Shown piece by piece: positions 13,087 through 26,383 of a stretch of DNA of 64,000 bases. The notes under the pieces are model-generated. The model did no database searches, had not been told where the DNA came from, and saw only the letters and a list, made by a program, of their open reading frames with translations. Source of the stretch: Cryptomeria japonica (lineage: Eukaryota > Streptophyta > Pinopsida > Cupressales > Cupressaceae); contig NC_081415.1 in the NCBI RefSeq assembly GCF_030272615.1, forward strand, positions 605,875,137-605,939,136. The letters are read 5' to 3'. Position 1 is the stretch's first letter, and every line of letters begins with the position of its first letter. The position numbers and the translations under genes were made by a program.

Positions 13087-15054
13087 TCTATCATTGCTTA
13101 TGCCCTATATCCCTGGCACATATGTCTTGAATCCCTAGCGCAAGTTTCAACCTATCATGGTACTTACATATGCACCACATAAGCCTAACAAGAACTTAAC
13201 TCCCTAGCATAGGCATCATGTAGGTGTGGCACCTATGCCCATTTTACCCATTTTAAATTCCCCCCAAAAAAAAATCCCCAATCTACACAAGCACTAGTTT
13301 ACTCTTGAAACACCCCACTTGATGTGTTTCTATCTTCCCATCTATTGTACTCAAAAGCACATAAATACTTAAAAACATAAACCAATACAATAAACACAAA
13401 GTTGCAGTAGGACACCTAGCCCTACTTCTCACATAATAGGTCATAAGTACTTCTACACACACTCACTCTAATTCTCCACCCACGTAACCTTCATATTTTA
13501 TTTCCACTCCAAATTTTCTTTTCTCCCTAATGCTAAATGTTAAAATGAACATTTCCCCTCCCTTTTTATCACTAAAAAGTTCACCTATCCGCCCCCCGCC
13601 CCCCCAACATTTTCACCTTTTTTCCTTTTTCTTTTGTCCAGCCCTCCAAGCCTCCTTGATATTTTCAAGAAACCTCATAAGTACCATTATCTCTCTTGAT
13701 AGGAGATATCATCAATCCTCCTAATCACTATTCCCTCATGTGATCTAGATAACCAACCACCAAGATATATTTATATAATATTTTTCAATTTCTCTTAAAT
13801 GGTGTGACTTCATTTATTTGTGCATTGTATCAAAGAGGGATAAAATATGGACAAGCCAAATTTACTTTCACTTCTCCATTTCATTTTCCCGTAAATCAAT
13901 TGAATAAATTATTGTTTAATCAATTTAGTTAATTAACCCCCAAGCTAACTATTCTTCTCCATAGATCAATTAATTCAACAAAATCTCATCCACTGAACAA
14001 TCATCTCCCACCTCCTCATGACACTTGTCAAGAGGCTAAGATGCACATTCTTGCTAACCAATATTAGCCCTCGATCTTATCCCTCAATCTTAGCCCCCCA
14101 TCTCCAATTGGGAAATAAGGGCATTGATCATCTATCATATAGAGTACTTAAATGATATCAAATTAGTAACCATGTATCTAAGAGCACTCACATATCAATC
14201 TTTCATCACTTGGGACATGTCATACTTGAATCCAATAGAGGTTCGATAGTTATGTTTCATTGCATTTGACAGTATTGTTTGATGTTATGTTTCATTACAT
14301 TTGACAGTATTGTTTGATTCATTTTTTCTCAAATTGAATATGTATATTTGATTTCAGTTTGAGTTTTATCGTATAATTTATATATTTAACTCTATATTTT
14401 AGCTCAAACTTTACTTCCATAATTTTATCTTTTTTACCCCCATTCACCATTGTTTGTGCTTTAGTGACATATCTTTAATCAAATATTATTGTAGTCCATT
14501 TTCTTTATCCTCTATCCATTCATATGATACAAATCTTGACATGGTCGCAACCTTTATTACTTATGAAATCTTCTTACATATTGATATTCTTTTATCTTTT
14601 TATGAAAATGTTTTCTCCATAGATGTTTCATTTCATGTGTGATATTTCCTCCCTCATGAAAATTATTATTGCTTATCCTTCTCTTAGATTCTCTTACTTC
14701 ACTTGTACATTAGCTTCATGATGCATCATTCTTCCTATCGCTAGTGATGTGAATGCATATGAACATGATGACATATTATCTTCGAGCACCTCTTCGTCCT
14801 ATGTTGAAAATAATTTTACCATAACCTCTCATGATGCATCTATGAATCTCCATGTTAATCTACACTCTAAAGTTAAAATAAATGCATGACCTTCTGATTT
14901 AATTGTCTAATAATCTTACAGAACCCATTAGATTGATTATGCTTGCTCATAAGGTTATTATTTATTGCTTTGGCCATTGTCACTTCTATCTTCTTCTCAT
15001 GCTGTAAAATATCGCTCTGTCGAGCTACTTGTGTTTTATCATGTTTTGTGTTAT
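13087..15054. other. No gene recognised
   Basis: AT-rich sequence right of element B. It has short frames (13530-13724, 14454-14642) without recognisable motifs, a C-rich run near 13590-13606 and one 35-bp tandem duplication. I see no LTR termini, primer site or conserved protein. Confidence 0.6.
14249..14318. repeat. 35-bp tandem duplication
   Basis: Two adjacent 35-bp units beginning GTTATGTTTCATT differ at one base (14249-14283 and 14284-14318). Confidence 0.95.
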
Positions 15055-15920
15055 CTTAATTATCCATTTACCCTTAGGTTTTCACATCCATATCTATCAT
15101 GGGTTAAGCCTTATGCTATCACAAAACCTAAGTTTTATACCTGCCAAATCTTACTTGGTCACTCACGTCTGGCTCAGTGAGAATCGGGATATTTGCATAT
15201 ATTGAGTTGGGCCCATTTTGGACATAAGAAATGTTTCAAATTGTCGTACTGGTTGGTAATGCTCACTAATCTTAAATATCTATTTACCCTTAGGCTTTCA
15301 CATCCATATCTATCATACCTTAAGCGTTATGCTATCACAAAACCTAAGTTTTATACCTGCAAATCTTAATTGGTCACTCACGTCTGCCTCAATGAGAATC
15401 GGGCTATTTGCAGAGATTGAGATGAGCCCATTTTGGACATAAGAAATCTTTCAAATCGACGTACTGGTTTGTAATGCTCACTAATCTTAAATATCTATTT
15501 ACCCTTAGGCTTTCACATCCATATCTATCATGGGTTAAGCCTAATGCTTTAACAAAAACCTAAGTTTTATATCTCCCAAATCTTACTTGGTTACTCACGT
15601 CTGGCTCAATGAGAATCGGGATATTTGCATATATTGAGTTGGGCCCATTTTGGACATAAGAAATCTTTCAAATCATCGTACTGGTTTGTAATGCTCACTA
15701 ATCTTAAATATCTATTTACCCTTAGGCTTTCACATCCATATCTATCGTACCTTAAGCCTTATGCTATCACAAAACCTAAGTTTTATACCTGCCATATCTT
15801 ACTTGGTCACTCACGTCTGCCTCAATGAGAATCGGGATATTTGCAGAGATTGAGATGAGACCATTTTGGACATAAGAAATCTGTCAAATCGTCGTACAGG
15901 TTTGTAATGTTCACTAGGCT
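15055..15920. repeat. Four-unit tandem repeat (about 216 bp, ABAB)
   Basis: The landmark ACCCTTAGG recurs at 15070, 15286, 15501 and 15718, giving periods of 216, 215 and 217 bp. Units 1 and 3 share TATCATGGGTTAAGC, GTCTGGCTCA and CATATATTGAGTTGGGCC. Units 2 and 4 share CCTTAAGC, GTCTGCCTCA and CAGAGATTGAGATGAG. The array is therefore a dimer of about 432 bp repeated twice. Open frames in units 1 and 4 (TKPKFYTC) are by-products of the repeat. No transposon feature is visible at its edges. Confidence 0.93.
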
Positions 15921-16556
15921 CCACTTTTCTTTCTTTCTATCGTCCTGATTTTAACAGAGTAGAGAACCCACACTGTAGCTATTCCTTTGTACCCCACAAT
16001 CACATGGAGAATTCAATCATGAATTGTGTGCCAAACGTATTATCATATGAAATTTCAATCTTTCAAATCTCCCTCCCTTTTTTGTTTGTCTGTTTCGAAC
16101 TGATGGTTGCAAGCGAACAGTCTCGCACAGTGCGAAGCTTTTCCAAATTGTCTATGCACGCATGTAAATGGACTAATAAGTGAAGGTCTAAGCAATTCTA
16201 TATCGATTAGAATTGAAATAACAATATATCTATTTTCTTAATGAGTAAGTGAAGTGTTTATTATCATTTGTAAAATATTACATATAGCTTAAGTATTTAT
16301 CACTCTACTTAAATTTAATGAAAAAGAAGAATCAAATGGAAGAAGAGTATAACAGATGAGAACATCTAAACAATATCAATTTGTTTATGTCTAATTAATG
16401 TTCTATTAAATTGCATGACAAGTATATGTTAGCAAATTTTTTTTTTCATTTTTATATTATCTCCCAATGGTAGATACATGTTAATTCAAAAATGGCCAAC
16501 ATGTTATGATGGGGAGCAAGACTAGAAGTAAGAGTGGGAGAGAGAGCGGAGGTTTT
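15921..16556. other. No gene recognised
   Basis: AT-rich sequence between the tandem array and the duplicated DUF4283 segment; no motif or repeat edge was recognised. Confidence 0.6.
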
Positions 16557-18960
16557 GAATCCTTGGTAGGTATGAAAATATTATAAGATGGAGAGATCAA
16601 ATAAACAACAAAGACAATGAAGACAATGAGGACTAGGAAGATTCAAAGGGAATAGGAAAGAACGAGTTTCTATTGGATATTTTGCTTAAGGCTAGATTGA
16701 AGGATATTTGTCCTACCTCCCATGTGGATTCTAGTCATGAATCTACAAATCTCAAAGAAACTTCAAATGGTTGTCTTGAGTTGGGCCTACAAAAAGGCTT
16801 TATTTCTCAAGTGCTTGCTCTTCCAATTAAAGACCTTATTGAGGAAGGTTTGTGAATGAGGGGGTCATATGTGGCAAGTTTCCTATGATGGGATCTATTG
16901 AGGTTCTATTATGCATTAGATTCTCGTAGTTTGGTGTTGGGGAGGGTATCACCTCTATTGAGGCACCCTATGATAGTGTTAGGTTCACATGTCCCCCTCC
17001 AATCCTCTTGCGCCTATAAGGTTATAATATTGGAGTTGCCTTGGTGGAAGGTTTCACCAATCCTATTTTTTATGCATTGGTTGAGGTTCCTTTTGTTGAA
17101 CATGTGTCTAGCATATTTTTCCACATTGGTTGAGGATCCTATTATTGATTCAAAACCTAATTATTCTTCCACTCATTTATGTGTTTTTTGTCAAGGTGAA
17201 GCATATCTTGAATCTAATGGGTTTGTCTTCTCATTGAAGATTTTTTATTCTTTGGTCGATTAGGCCTCTCTTGCATGGGGAATGTTCTTATAAGGAGGTA
17301 TTTAGGCTTTTGTTTGAGCATTGATGTTGTTCATAGCTAGCTTCTAAAAGGTGATGTGTTTTTAGTCAACTTCATGTTTCTAAAATGTCAAATGGTTTCT
17401 TCATATTATCATCCCTTGAGGATAGCATGTGTATCTTGCAATGAGGGTCTTGTAAAATCAATCTTTTTATTGAGAAGTTACACTCTATAGTTTTATGCTG
17501 CCAAGGAAAATTTAATTGCGTCTCTACTTGAGTAAGGCTCCTAGGGCTCCCTTTGAAATAATAAGATGAAGAGACCATAAAATTATTCCTAATGCCCATG
17601 GTTTATTTTTAGCTATTGACAATATCATACAAGCTTTGAAACACTTGAATTTTACCAAATTTTGTGTTTGTGTTGACATTGATAAGTTTCTACCAAACAC
17701 TATTAGGTTACACTCCAAGCTAGGTGTCTAGGAGTAACAAAATTCATTGTGAGATCATCCTTACTAGATTGATTTCACTATCATAGAGTTGGGAATTTTT
17801 CCTATTCATGCCAAGATATCAAAGAAAAGCTCCAAAATTAGTATAAAAGGACATTTCCTTCTTCTAGTTATAAGAACTTGATGAGTAGTTTTAAAGGAAA
17901 GGATTTGGGCTTTACAATTGTAAGGCCCATAGGAAAAAATCAATGGTTTTCCCAAAAGAGAAAGAAAAACCTAAGCATTCCATGTCCTTTTGTACTTGAT
18001 TCTTCTTTTAATTTAGATAAGTATTTAGAACTAGTATTTATGGGTACTGTATGGACTTGATAAGATACCTCTTTAAGGAAAAAGTCAACCAAATACTTTT
18101 CCTCTAGTTGAGTTTTTTTCTTCAAACAAAAGTAGGATGACCCAATAGAGTCTGACTTCTCTTTAGAGATCTTTGGAGAGGTTTGGCTTCATAACTCATT
18201 GACTATGGTTTTACTTATCCCTTTATGTTAGTTCTAGTGTTTAGTTTGTAGAGACCTCTCTAATCTTAATAAGGCCAATTTCATTGTGGGTTCTAGTTTC
18301 ATGTTATTGTAGTCTTTCTTGATGTACATGGTTTTGGGTTCCTTTTCGAACCCTCTCTAGTTCGGAGCTCTGGTCAAAAGCACTAACCTAAATCAAAAAA
18401 CATCAAGTTAATGGGCTATAAGGTTTATTTTATTTTATTAATGAAGCTTTGATACAAGTTATAAATATCATCTACAAACCTAAGTCAATATTATTATATT
18501 AGTAATCACAATTTAATGTGTAATAGGAACATTGATAGATATAATATGAATATTTGTACATGACTTAATTCTTGATAAATTGAAGGTGATTATTTAAATA
18601 GATATATAGAGTATATTCATCTTTTTATAAAACCATATGTCCTTATCCATGTAGTTCTATGTGAATAATGAGTTACAGGTTATTGTATTTTAAAAGCATA
18701 AAGTTTTCATTATATAAAATTTGGTTACAACAAAAAAGTAGTATAACAAATTAGTATAACTAGTGTTAAAAAAGAGTGATAATATTTTAATCAAACAAGA
18801 CTAACTAATCAAGGTACATAATATAAGTAAATTTGATCCCAATAGCATGACTAATAAATAATATCTAACCTTACTTAAAATTTTGTGATCAATTAAATGT
18901 GTAAAGTTTATTAAACCATAGAAAAAAACTTTGAAATAAGACCATAAGACATGCTATTAC
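16557..18960 (+). repeat. Tandem segmental duplication, copy 1 (2404 bp)
   Basis: It starts GAATCCTTGG and ends GCTATTAC. At 18961 the sequence GAATCCTTGG begins again, so a second copy follows head-to-tail. Copy 2 is recovered in three pieces (18961-19030, 29660-30927, 52065-53162), the last ending GTGCAATTAC in the equivalent place. Copy 1 is not interrupted. The unit holds a LINE-ORF1-like pseudogene and about 1 kb of AT-rich sequence. It has no LTR ends or poly-A tail at the junction. Confidence 0.85.
17368..17880 (+). pseudogene. DUF4283-type LINE ORF1 fragment (copy 1)
   Basis: Reading across stops and small frameshifts gives QLHVSKMSNGFFILSSLEDS, then V-R-L-L-G-L-P-L-K, then F-C-V-C-V-D-I-D-K-F-L-P-N-T-I. 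This follows the order of the plant DUF4283 domain found in L1-type LINE ORF1 and related zinc-knuckle proteins: a 'NGFF' strand, 'GGPW' with the next strand, the 'WVRLPGLPLEFW' motif, then 'R(V/I)CVEVD'. Upstream frames 16673-16855 and 16898-17263 may belong to the same gene but show no motif I can name. No zinc knuckle, endonuclease or RT is seen, so only part of a LINE is present. The call rests on motif order alone. Confidence 0.6.
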
Positions 18961-19030
18961 GAATCCTTGGTAGATATAAAAAAATTATAAGATGGAGAGA
19001 TCAATATCAACAAAGACAATGAGGAATACG
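18961..19030 (+). repeat. Tandem duplication copy 2, piece 1
   Basis: Seventy bases homologous to 16557-16630, sharing GAATCCTTGGTAG and TTATAAGATGGAGAGATCAA. They stop where Copia2 begins; the homology resumes at 29660. Confidence 0.85.
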
Positions 19031-20543
19031 TGTTATTTAGAGGATCTAGTTAATACTGAGAGGGGGCCTGAATCAGTATTAACAACAAACTAAAATCTTA
19101 AACCAAAATGATCAATACTTCACCAAAAAAGATCATAACTAGTACCGGTAGCCACAGAATTCAATCTACTAATCAGATTTACCAAACTTTTCATTTATGT
19201 GTTCCATATCATGCATGCAATAGAAATATATCACCTTAACACAAACACAAATCAATCGCCATATGAACACCAGGATTTTCATGTGGAAACCCAAATGGGA
19301 AAAACCATGGTGGGAATTGGTACCCACAAGATAATGCACTCTTTCAGAATGTGCCCTGTTAGGAGCCTAGCCTGGTTAGGAGCTTATAATGATGCTCAGT
19401 TAGGAGTATACCATGCTAGGAGTCACCCAGTCAAGGGATTTACATTATGAGCTCTGTTAGGAGCTTTTCCCTATTAGAAGCAACCTCGTAGGAGGATTTA
19501 AACTCAAGTTGTTGAGCTACCCAGTTAAGGGATTTTGAACCTGCTGCAAATATTAGGGAATAGCAGATGAACAATCTGGAAATAGCACTTCCTTCTTTCT
19601 TGTTTAGCTCCAATCTGCTTCACTCTTTCAGACACACACCTCTAGTTCGGCTACACATGCTTTTCTCAAATTACTGACACAATAAACTTCATCAAAACTG
19701 ACCTAAATACATTTTACATCTTTGTCGATTACAAAACTCTAGATACATCAAGATTCAAATGAATTTACATCATAGATCATCATAGATCATTACAAATCAT
19801 CATACAGATTATTACAACAAATATAAGAAAATTTCAACCGTTGACTAATCATAACACGACAGCGCATATCAATCTGATAAGTAGGCAAACCCTTAAAATA
19901 TTCTTTTATGCACTTCGTTGTTTCATAAGAAATTCCATCCTTAATCGCACCAAAATAGTATTTTAATTTCTCACACGAGTTGTGACACGTCACCATCAAG
20001 TTATGAACATAATGAAATTCATCAACATACCATAAAGCATCATTGGTTAAGAGATCTTGTTACCGATTCTAAAACCCTGCTAAAACCCTACTGCAAATAC
20101 AACAATAAATCACAAACATGATGCAGTTCTAGTAAGAGACTCATTACAATGATATAAACACATGTTTCAAACCACAACACCTAATTCCTCATCAATATTC
20201 AGAACCAATTGCTTAAGTATAACATTGTTTCATGTTTACTGGTTAAAGTCCTATTTGCCAAGTTTCTTGTCAGTTGCACAGTTCATCTCACCAACTTAAT
20301 TCATTACCAGTTAGGTTACACTAGTAAACCTAGATGACAAAGTAACCAAAAATAAACAATTGCCATGGTTTCGATCAATGACAACACAAATAATTGATCA
20401 CCAAGTTATCAACCAATATCTCAATCTATACCAGTCATACATCACCATGCCATCATTCTCTTTATCATATCAACTATATCATCACCAATAGTCCTTATAC
20501 CGATATGTAAACATCATCATTAGTTATGACAATCATGCTAACA
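19031..20543 (-). repeat. 3' LTR of Copia2 (1513 bp)
   Basis: Plus-strand edges are TGTTATTTAG and GCTAACA. It matches 28044-29659 throughout, and the other copy has several extra insertions that explain its 103 more bases. It contains the GTTAAGG-type short repeat array and the conserved GGAAACCCAAATGGGAAAAA block found in the other copia LTRs here. Confidence 0.9.
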
Positions 20544-20544
20544 T

Positions 20545-20670
20545 TCTCCCCCTTTGGCATTGATGGCAACACTAAAATAAAACTCATCATGCTTCACTTT
20601 CTCTTCTCCTCCTTTTTATGATCTTCTATCGGTTATATTACTTCTCCCCCTTTGATAGTAATGCCAAAGG
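20545..20670 (-). other. Polypurine tract and a second polypurine-like tract of Copia2
   Basis: In element sense, AAAGGGGGAGA lies directly before the 3' LTR (plus-strand 20545-20555). A second tract with the same core and similar GGCATT-type flank is about 98 bp upstream (20643-20670). Copia3 has the same pair. Confidence 0.75.
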
Positions 20671-20696
20671 TGCAAATGCATCTTATAACATCATCT

Positions 20697-20724
20697 TTGT
20701 TGTTGTTGTTGTTGTTGTTGTTGT
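20697..20724. repeat. (GTT)n microsatellite
   Basis: About nine GTT units in the 3' untranslated part of Copia2. Confidence 0.95.
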
Positions 20725-20849
20725 CTCCGTCATCTTTGCTAACCTCATCTTAGCTGCTCCCCCTGAGGAGAATCCCACATCTCATCAATCCATAGTGAAA
20801 AATATTCAATAAGTCTACTAGATTGATGCATCACTTGCATCTTAGTTAA

Positions 20850-23800
20850 TCATGTGTATCTGAGATATTCAAAGGTCGCCTTAGGCAAAGGTTTAGTGAA
20901 TATATCTGCTAACTGCTCTTTGCTAGACACATGTTCCATTCTCACTTGCTTCTCATGTACTCTCTCCCTCAGAAAGTGATATTTCAACTCAATATGTTTA
21001 GTCCTTGCATGTAACATAGGATTCTTTGAAATATTTATAGCACTAGTGTTGTCACAATAAATAATCATCGGTTTAATCATATTCTGCTTAAAACCTTTCA
21101 AAACATGTCTCATCCAAATAGCTTGTGTACATTTCATATATGCAGCCACATATTCTGCTTCTACAGTTGACTGTGATACACATTTTCTTTTTACTAGTCT
21201 AAGATACCATTCTACCTCCAAGAAGAAAATCTCCATCGATTGTGCTTTTCTAGTCATCAACATTTCCAGCCCAGTCTACATCTGTGAAAACTTTCAAAGA
21301 AAATTTACCTTTGTAAGATACCATAAACCATAATCAATTGTTCCTTTCAGATACCTAAATATCCTTTTTACTACTACCATGTGTGTCTCCTTGGGACTCT
21401 TTTGAAATATAGCAACTAAACCAACAGCATGTGCAATATCTGATCTATTGTGAACAACATAATGCAATTTTCTAATCATAGATCTGTATTCTTTCTCATC
21501 TACAGAAGGTGAATCATCCTCTTTTGATAATTTGCAATCTGTCACCATCAGAGTACCAACCGGTTTGCAGTCTTCCATCCCAAAAGTCTTCAAAAATTCT
21601 TTCACATACTTAGTCTGGCAGATAAAAATTCCACCTTCTAGCTACTGACCTATAACCCAATGAAAAACTTTATCTCACCGATCAGAGACATCTCAAACTC
21701 TTTCTTCATTTCATCAGAAAAATCCATACACAAATCATCATCTCCATCAAATATTATGTCATCAACAAAAACTTATGCAATTAACATTTTGTCTCTTTCA
21801 GTCTTTAAATAGATATTACTATCCTCGTTGATTCGCCGGAATCCTATCTTAATCAAATGTGCATGCACTCTTATACCATGCCCTCGGTGCTTGTTTCAAT
21901 CCATATAATTCCTTGTATAACCTGCATACCATATCTTTATCCTCTATCAAATAAAACCCATCTGGTTGTTCTATATACACTTTTTCTTCAAGAATACCGT
22001 TCAAGAAAGTTGATTTAACGTACATTTGATAGACCTTAAAACCTTTAAAAGCTGCAAAGGAAAGTAACATTCTAACACCTTCAAGTCTTACCACCGGTGC
22101 AAAGGTTTCCCATAGTCTTCACCTTCTTCTTGTGCATACCCTTTGCATACAAGTCTTGCCTTATTTCTCACAACCTCGCCATCTTCATTTAACTTGTTTC
22201 TAAAGACCCACTATGTACAAATCACATTTTTGTCTTCCAATCTAGGAACAAGAGACCATTTATTTTTTTTCTCAACCTGATCTAGTTCTTCATTCATTGC
22301 ATTAATACAGATGTCATCTTTCAATGCTTCTCTAACTGTCTTTGGTTCAACAGTTGAAATCAGATAGGAATTTTCTCTGATTTTTCTTCTAGTTAGCATG
22401 TCAGCATTCTTGTCACCTATAATCTAATCTTCTGAATGATTTAGCCTTACATATCTTGGTATTACTGGTTCCAGTGCAGTGACTTCTTCTTCATATTCAT
22501 CAACTTCCTCATTATCTATCGGTTCAACCCCTATTTCTCCATTGTTTTGTTCATCATTTTTTTGCACTTTTGATTCAATAAACACTAGTTTTTCTTCATC
22601 ATCTGCAGGCTCAGATATGTTGATCTCATCAGGTTTGTCAAAGAATTCATTAACCTTAACATTCCAACTCTCAACTATCTTCTTTATCCTTCTATTATAA
22701 CACTTAAAAGCTTTGCTCTTCATGGAATTGCCAAGAAATGTTTCTTCATCCCTCTTTACATCAAATTTACCAATAAAATCATCTCTTTTAATAAAACATC
22801 TACTCCCAAAAAACTTTAAAGTAACTAACATTAGGAGGTTTTCCATAGCAAAGCTCATAAGGTGTTTTATCATTACCTTTCTTCACATGAACCCAGTGCA
22901 AAGTGTAAATAGTAGTGCCAACTGCTTCTCTCCAAAAAATCTTTCGTACATCTCCTTGTATTAGCATAGTCCTAGCTTCTTCCACAATTGTCTTGTTTCT
23001 TCTCTTAGCAATTCATTTTTGTTGTGGAGTCCTAGGTGCAGACATTTGCCTCTTTATTCCCTGCTCATCACAATACTTCACAAACTCATTAGAAGTGAAT
23101 TCACCACCCCAGTCAAATCTCAAACATTTTAGACTCTTCCCAGTTTCCTTTTCTACTAAGGCTATAAAGGCCTTAAATTTATTGAAAGCTTCATACTTTT
23201 CTCTTAGAAAAGTGACCCATATAATCCTTGAAAAATCATCAGTAAAAATCATAAAATACTTATCATCATAAAAGCTCCCAGTCCTCATAGGACCACATAA
23301 GTCAGTATGCACTAAATCAAAAATATTATTCAAAGAAAAGGATATACTCTTAAAATATGTAGAAGTCATCTTACCCATCTGACATTCTTTATATAACACA
23401 TTGTCTAGTTTCACAAGTTGTGACATAACTCTCACCATACTATATTTTCTGACCCTTATCAAGTTATCAAAGTTCATATGACAAAACCTTTTGTGCCATA
23501 ACCAGCTATCCTCTATTCTAGCCACCAAACAAATATTCACATTAGCATTCAGATGAAATATATTACCTCTAGTTTGTTTTCCAGTAGCAATAAAATCTCC
23601 TTTGCATCCCATGATCCTACACACTCTACTCTTAAATTCAAGGTGATATCCTTTTTCATTCAATTGTCCAACACTCAATAAGTTATGTTTTAATCCATCT
23701 ACCCAATAAACATCATCTACATTACTTTTACCATTTAGAGAGATAGATCATTTACCTTTAACCATACAAGGTGAGTTGTTGCCAAATCTTACCACACCGC

Positions 23801-23880
23801 CATCGAATTCTTCAAGAGATATAAATTTTCTTTTATCACCGGTCATGTGGTGTGAACAACCACTATCAATTATCCATTCA
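20850..23880 (-). pseudogene. Copia2 pol remnant
   Basis: In element order: protease with IDSGCSHHMTG near 23880-23840; a GAG-pre-integrase and integrase in 23678-23013 (CHMNFDNL, DLVHTDLCGPM, FTDDFSRIIWVTFL, GGEFTSNEF); RT spread over 22399-21294 ([34 protein letters not shown] near 21765); RNase H in 21263-20850 (QSTVEAEYVAAY, CDNTSAINISKNP, ADIFTKPLPK). Every domain is recognisable, but stops and frameshifts split it into at least seven pieces. The first Asp of the RT metal-binding pair is kept in FVDD. It is inactive as written. Confidence 0.92.
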
Positions 23881-23894
23881 TCAATAGATTCAAA

Positions 23895-24397
23895 CTAAGA
23901 TACCAAAGCATTTTCATCAGGCAAATCTCCTTTTATAGCAACAAAGACAATCTCCTCATTGTCATCATCTTTGAATTCCTCATCAATCACTCCTTCATCA
24001 ACTACAACATAGCATTGTTTCTTCCCTCTTCCTTTATATTTCCTAAACTTCTCCTTTCTATCACTGTTAGGACAGTTTGTAGCTATAGGTCCAATCTTAT
24101 TACAAGAGAAACACTTAAGAGGCAGTTTACCTTTATATTTACTAGTGCCTCTCGGAAGTCTCTTAGCCAGAAGGGCTTCAAAGTCCATCAAGTTGTCTTC
24201 ATCATCCACATCTACCCTGCTGCCACCATGAGTTGATCTGCAATCATAACTGTGACATACATCTTTTCCTTTTCTCATAGGTGTACCAGTTATAGATGCC
24301 TTAAAAGTTGATTCAGATGAATTAGAAACACTATTATCAAAACTATTAAATTCAAATGCAGTCAGTTTACCAATAAGTGAATCAACAGTGACCTTAT
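23895..24397 (-). pseudogene. Copia2 gag, C-terminal part
   Basis: An open piece (24278-23895) carries LLAKRLPRGTSKYKGKLPLKC followed by the knuckle CFSCNKIGPIATNC, in which the expected His of CX2CX4HX4C is Pro. An acidic stretch (DEEFKDDDNEE) leads to the protease. The gag is cut at 24397 by element F and resumes at 27446. Confidence 0.85.
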
Positions 24398-25459
24398 TGT
24401 GATGCTAAAAACGTGGTTTATAGAAGGCATACACATATAATGAGACAATAAAAACATAATTGAAAAGCTTAATTGAAAAACTAAATCAAAGACGCAAACC
24501 ATAAGCCTTCCTTGAAATGTCCCATTTTCCTCTATTCTTGAGGACCTTGAAGGTGTTGGATTGATGGACTCTCAGTGGAGCAATGACCTCCAAAGTGGCA
24601 ACTCAAGAGTTGAGTAGCTAATTGATCATGATTGATTATGGAGATGATATGAAATGCATGATGTAAGAAACTAGATTAACATGCTATGATCAATTCTAAA
24701 TCTAATTACTAGATAATCGAAATACAAATAGCGTATAGTAATGATGCCTAAATTGATGTGAGATGGGATCCATATTGCTCCAAAATGAGGGGTATTTATA
24801 GGAATTCCAAGGCCAAAGCTGAGGTGGCAGGAATCGATGGTCTAGATTTGATCTAAAGAAATCAAGAGCCAAAATTGAGGAAGTTGGAGAAGAGGTTGGA
24901 GGAAGGGACAGTTGTCATCTCTGTGGTGACAAGTTTCAAGGAGCCTAGCTCATGAGAGGGCAAGTGTCCAAGGGAGGAGACATGTGGCAAAAGTGCCATG
25001 TGTCTCAAGGAGAGAATATCCACACCATGAAAGGTTAGGATAAGGAGGTTAGAATGTACAAGATAGGATAAGTTTAGTTAGACCCAAGATTAGATTGAAT
25101 GGGTTAAGTTAGGGGATGGTTAGGCTGGGTGGTTAAAGTTAGGAGCCATGTGCTCATTTGAATTTAGAAATTCAAATAATAGAAAAATGGTAATTAATCT
25201 CAACAAACATGAGTTTGTTAATCTTAATTAGGGATTAGAAGAATTTATTAGTATGGGGAGACATTAATTAATTGAGAATGAATTAATCAAAGGGGGATGT
25301 GAGATGAACCATATAAATAAATCATTTAGATTTATTTACTATGTAGATGAATAGAGAAATTAATTAAATTGCTTGTGAATTCAATTAATTGGGAAGGGGA
25401 ATTAATCAAATAACTGTGTATTTAATTAACTATCTTCAGACCATTTTTAGGTGTATACA
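24398..25459 (-). repeat. 3' LTR of F (1062 bp)
   Basis: Plus-strand edges TGTGATGC and GTGTATACA; near-identical to 26384-27445 with scattered substitutions and no net length change. Confidence 0.93.
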
Positions 25460-26383
25460 TTTTGCCGCTCTTTGAAACAATGTGTGATGACGCGTTGGTT
25501 CAAAGAAAGCTCGATTGATGATGTTGCTGATATTGATTTTGATAGGATGCATATTCGATCTTGATTGGATGCAGATTTAGTTTCGATGTGATACTGAGTT
25601 GATTTGGAGATGATAAATCTCGATATGATGTCGATTCGATTTTGGAGATGATAAATCTCGATATGATGTGGTTTTGATCTTTGAGATGATAAATCTCAAT
25701 ATGATGCTCCAGACGCTGATTGATAGATATTGATGTGAGGATGCCCCCTCGGGAGATGAATCGGATAGTTTTCAAATGTTTTTGAATTTTTCGCGATTTT
25801 TTTATTTTTTTGAAATTTTTTAGATTTTTGCAGTTTGTAAATTTTAATGATTTTTCAGATTTTTAAAGTCAATCCAATTCATTTCCCGATAAGAAATTTG
25901 AAAATATTATCATGCTAGGTTGATTAGTTCTTTAGATGATTGACAATAAGTGGAATAAAAATCCCACTTAAATGCCCCATTATGAGTTTAAAAAGGTGAA
26001 TTCTTTTTTTTTACTCATCATTTGTGCACTGCAGTTATTGGAGAAAAATTGCTCTCAAGGCAGGAAATGGCGATCCCGTATCACCAGCATAGGTTCGAGT
26101 GAGTTCGGCGATATGAGCATCCTCTGGCATACGGTCCACCGATACGTACTTCAAGAAAACCCAGCTTTGTTAAATTTTTTTTTTAAATTTCAAAAAAATA
26201 TTTTTTTTTAATGTATTTTTTTTTTTTAAATGCATGAAATAATAAAAAAATTAAAAAAAATTAGATGCAAAGTGATTTTTTTTTTTAAAAACCGAAAAAA
26301 CCCATTTCACTAATCAAAAAACCCATCTCAAAAATGCATTTTTTTTCTCAACCCATCTGATGAAAATGCTAAAAAATGATAAA
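25460..26383 (-). other. Internal region of F (924 bp), no recognised gene
   Basis: Contains three 38-bp tandem units with GAGATGATAAATCTC (starting near 25607, 25645 and 25683), a poly-A/T-rich stretch (26160-26300), and a short minus-strand open stretch near 26160-26040 reading VSVDRMPEDAHIAELTRTYAG that I cannot assign. The frame at 25775-25500 covers the 38-bp repeats and is probably not a gene. No convincing primer-binding site follows the 5' LTR. Confidence 0.7.

Noticed and set aside
14965-15828. Two similar small ORFs (TKPKFYTC-type) as paralogous genes
   Set aside because: They are the same frame read from units of the tandem array.
25500-25775. 91-codon frame in F as a gene
   Set aside because: It spans a 38-bp tandem repeat and has no similarity to gag or pol.
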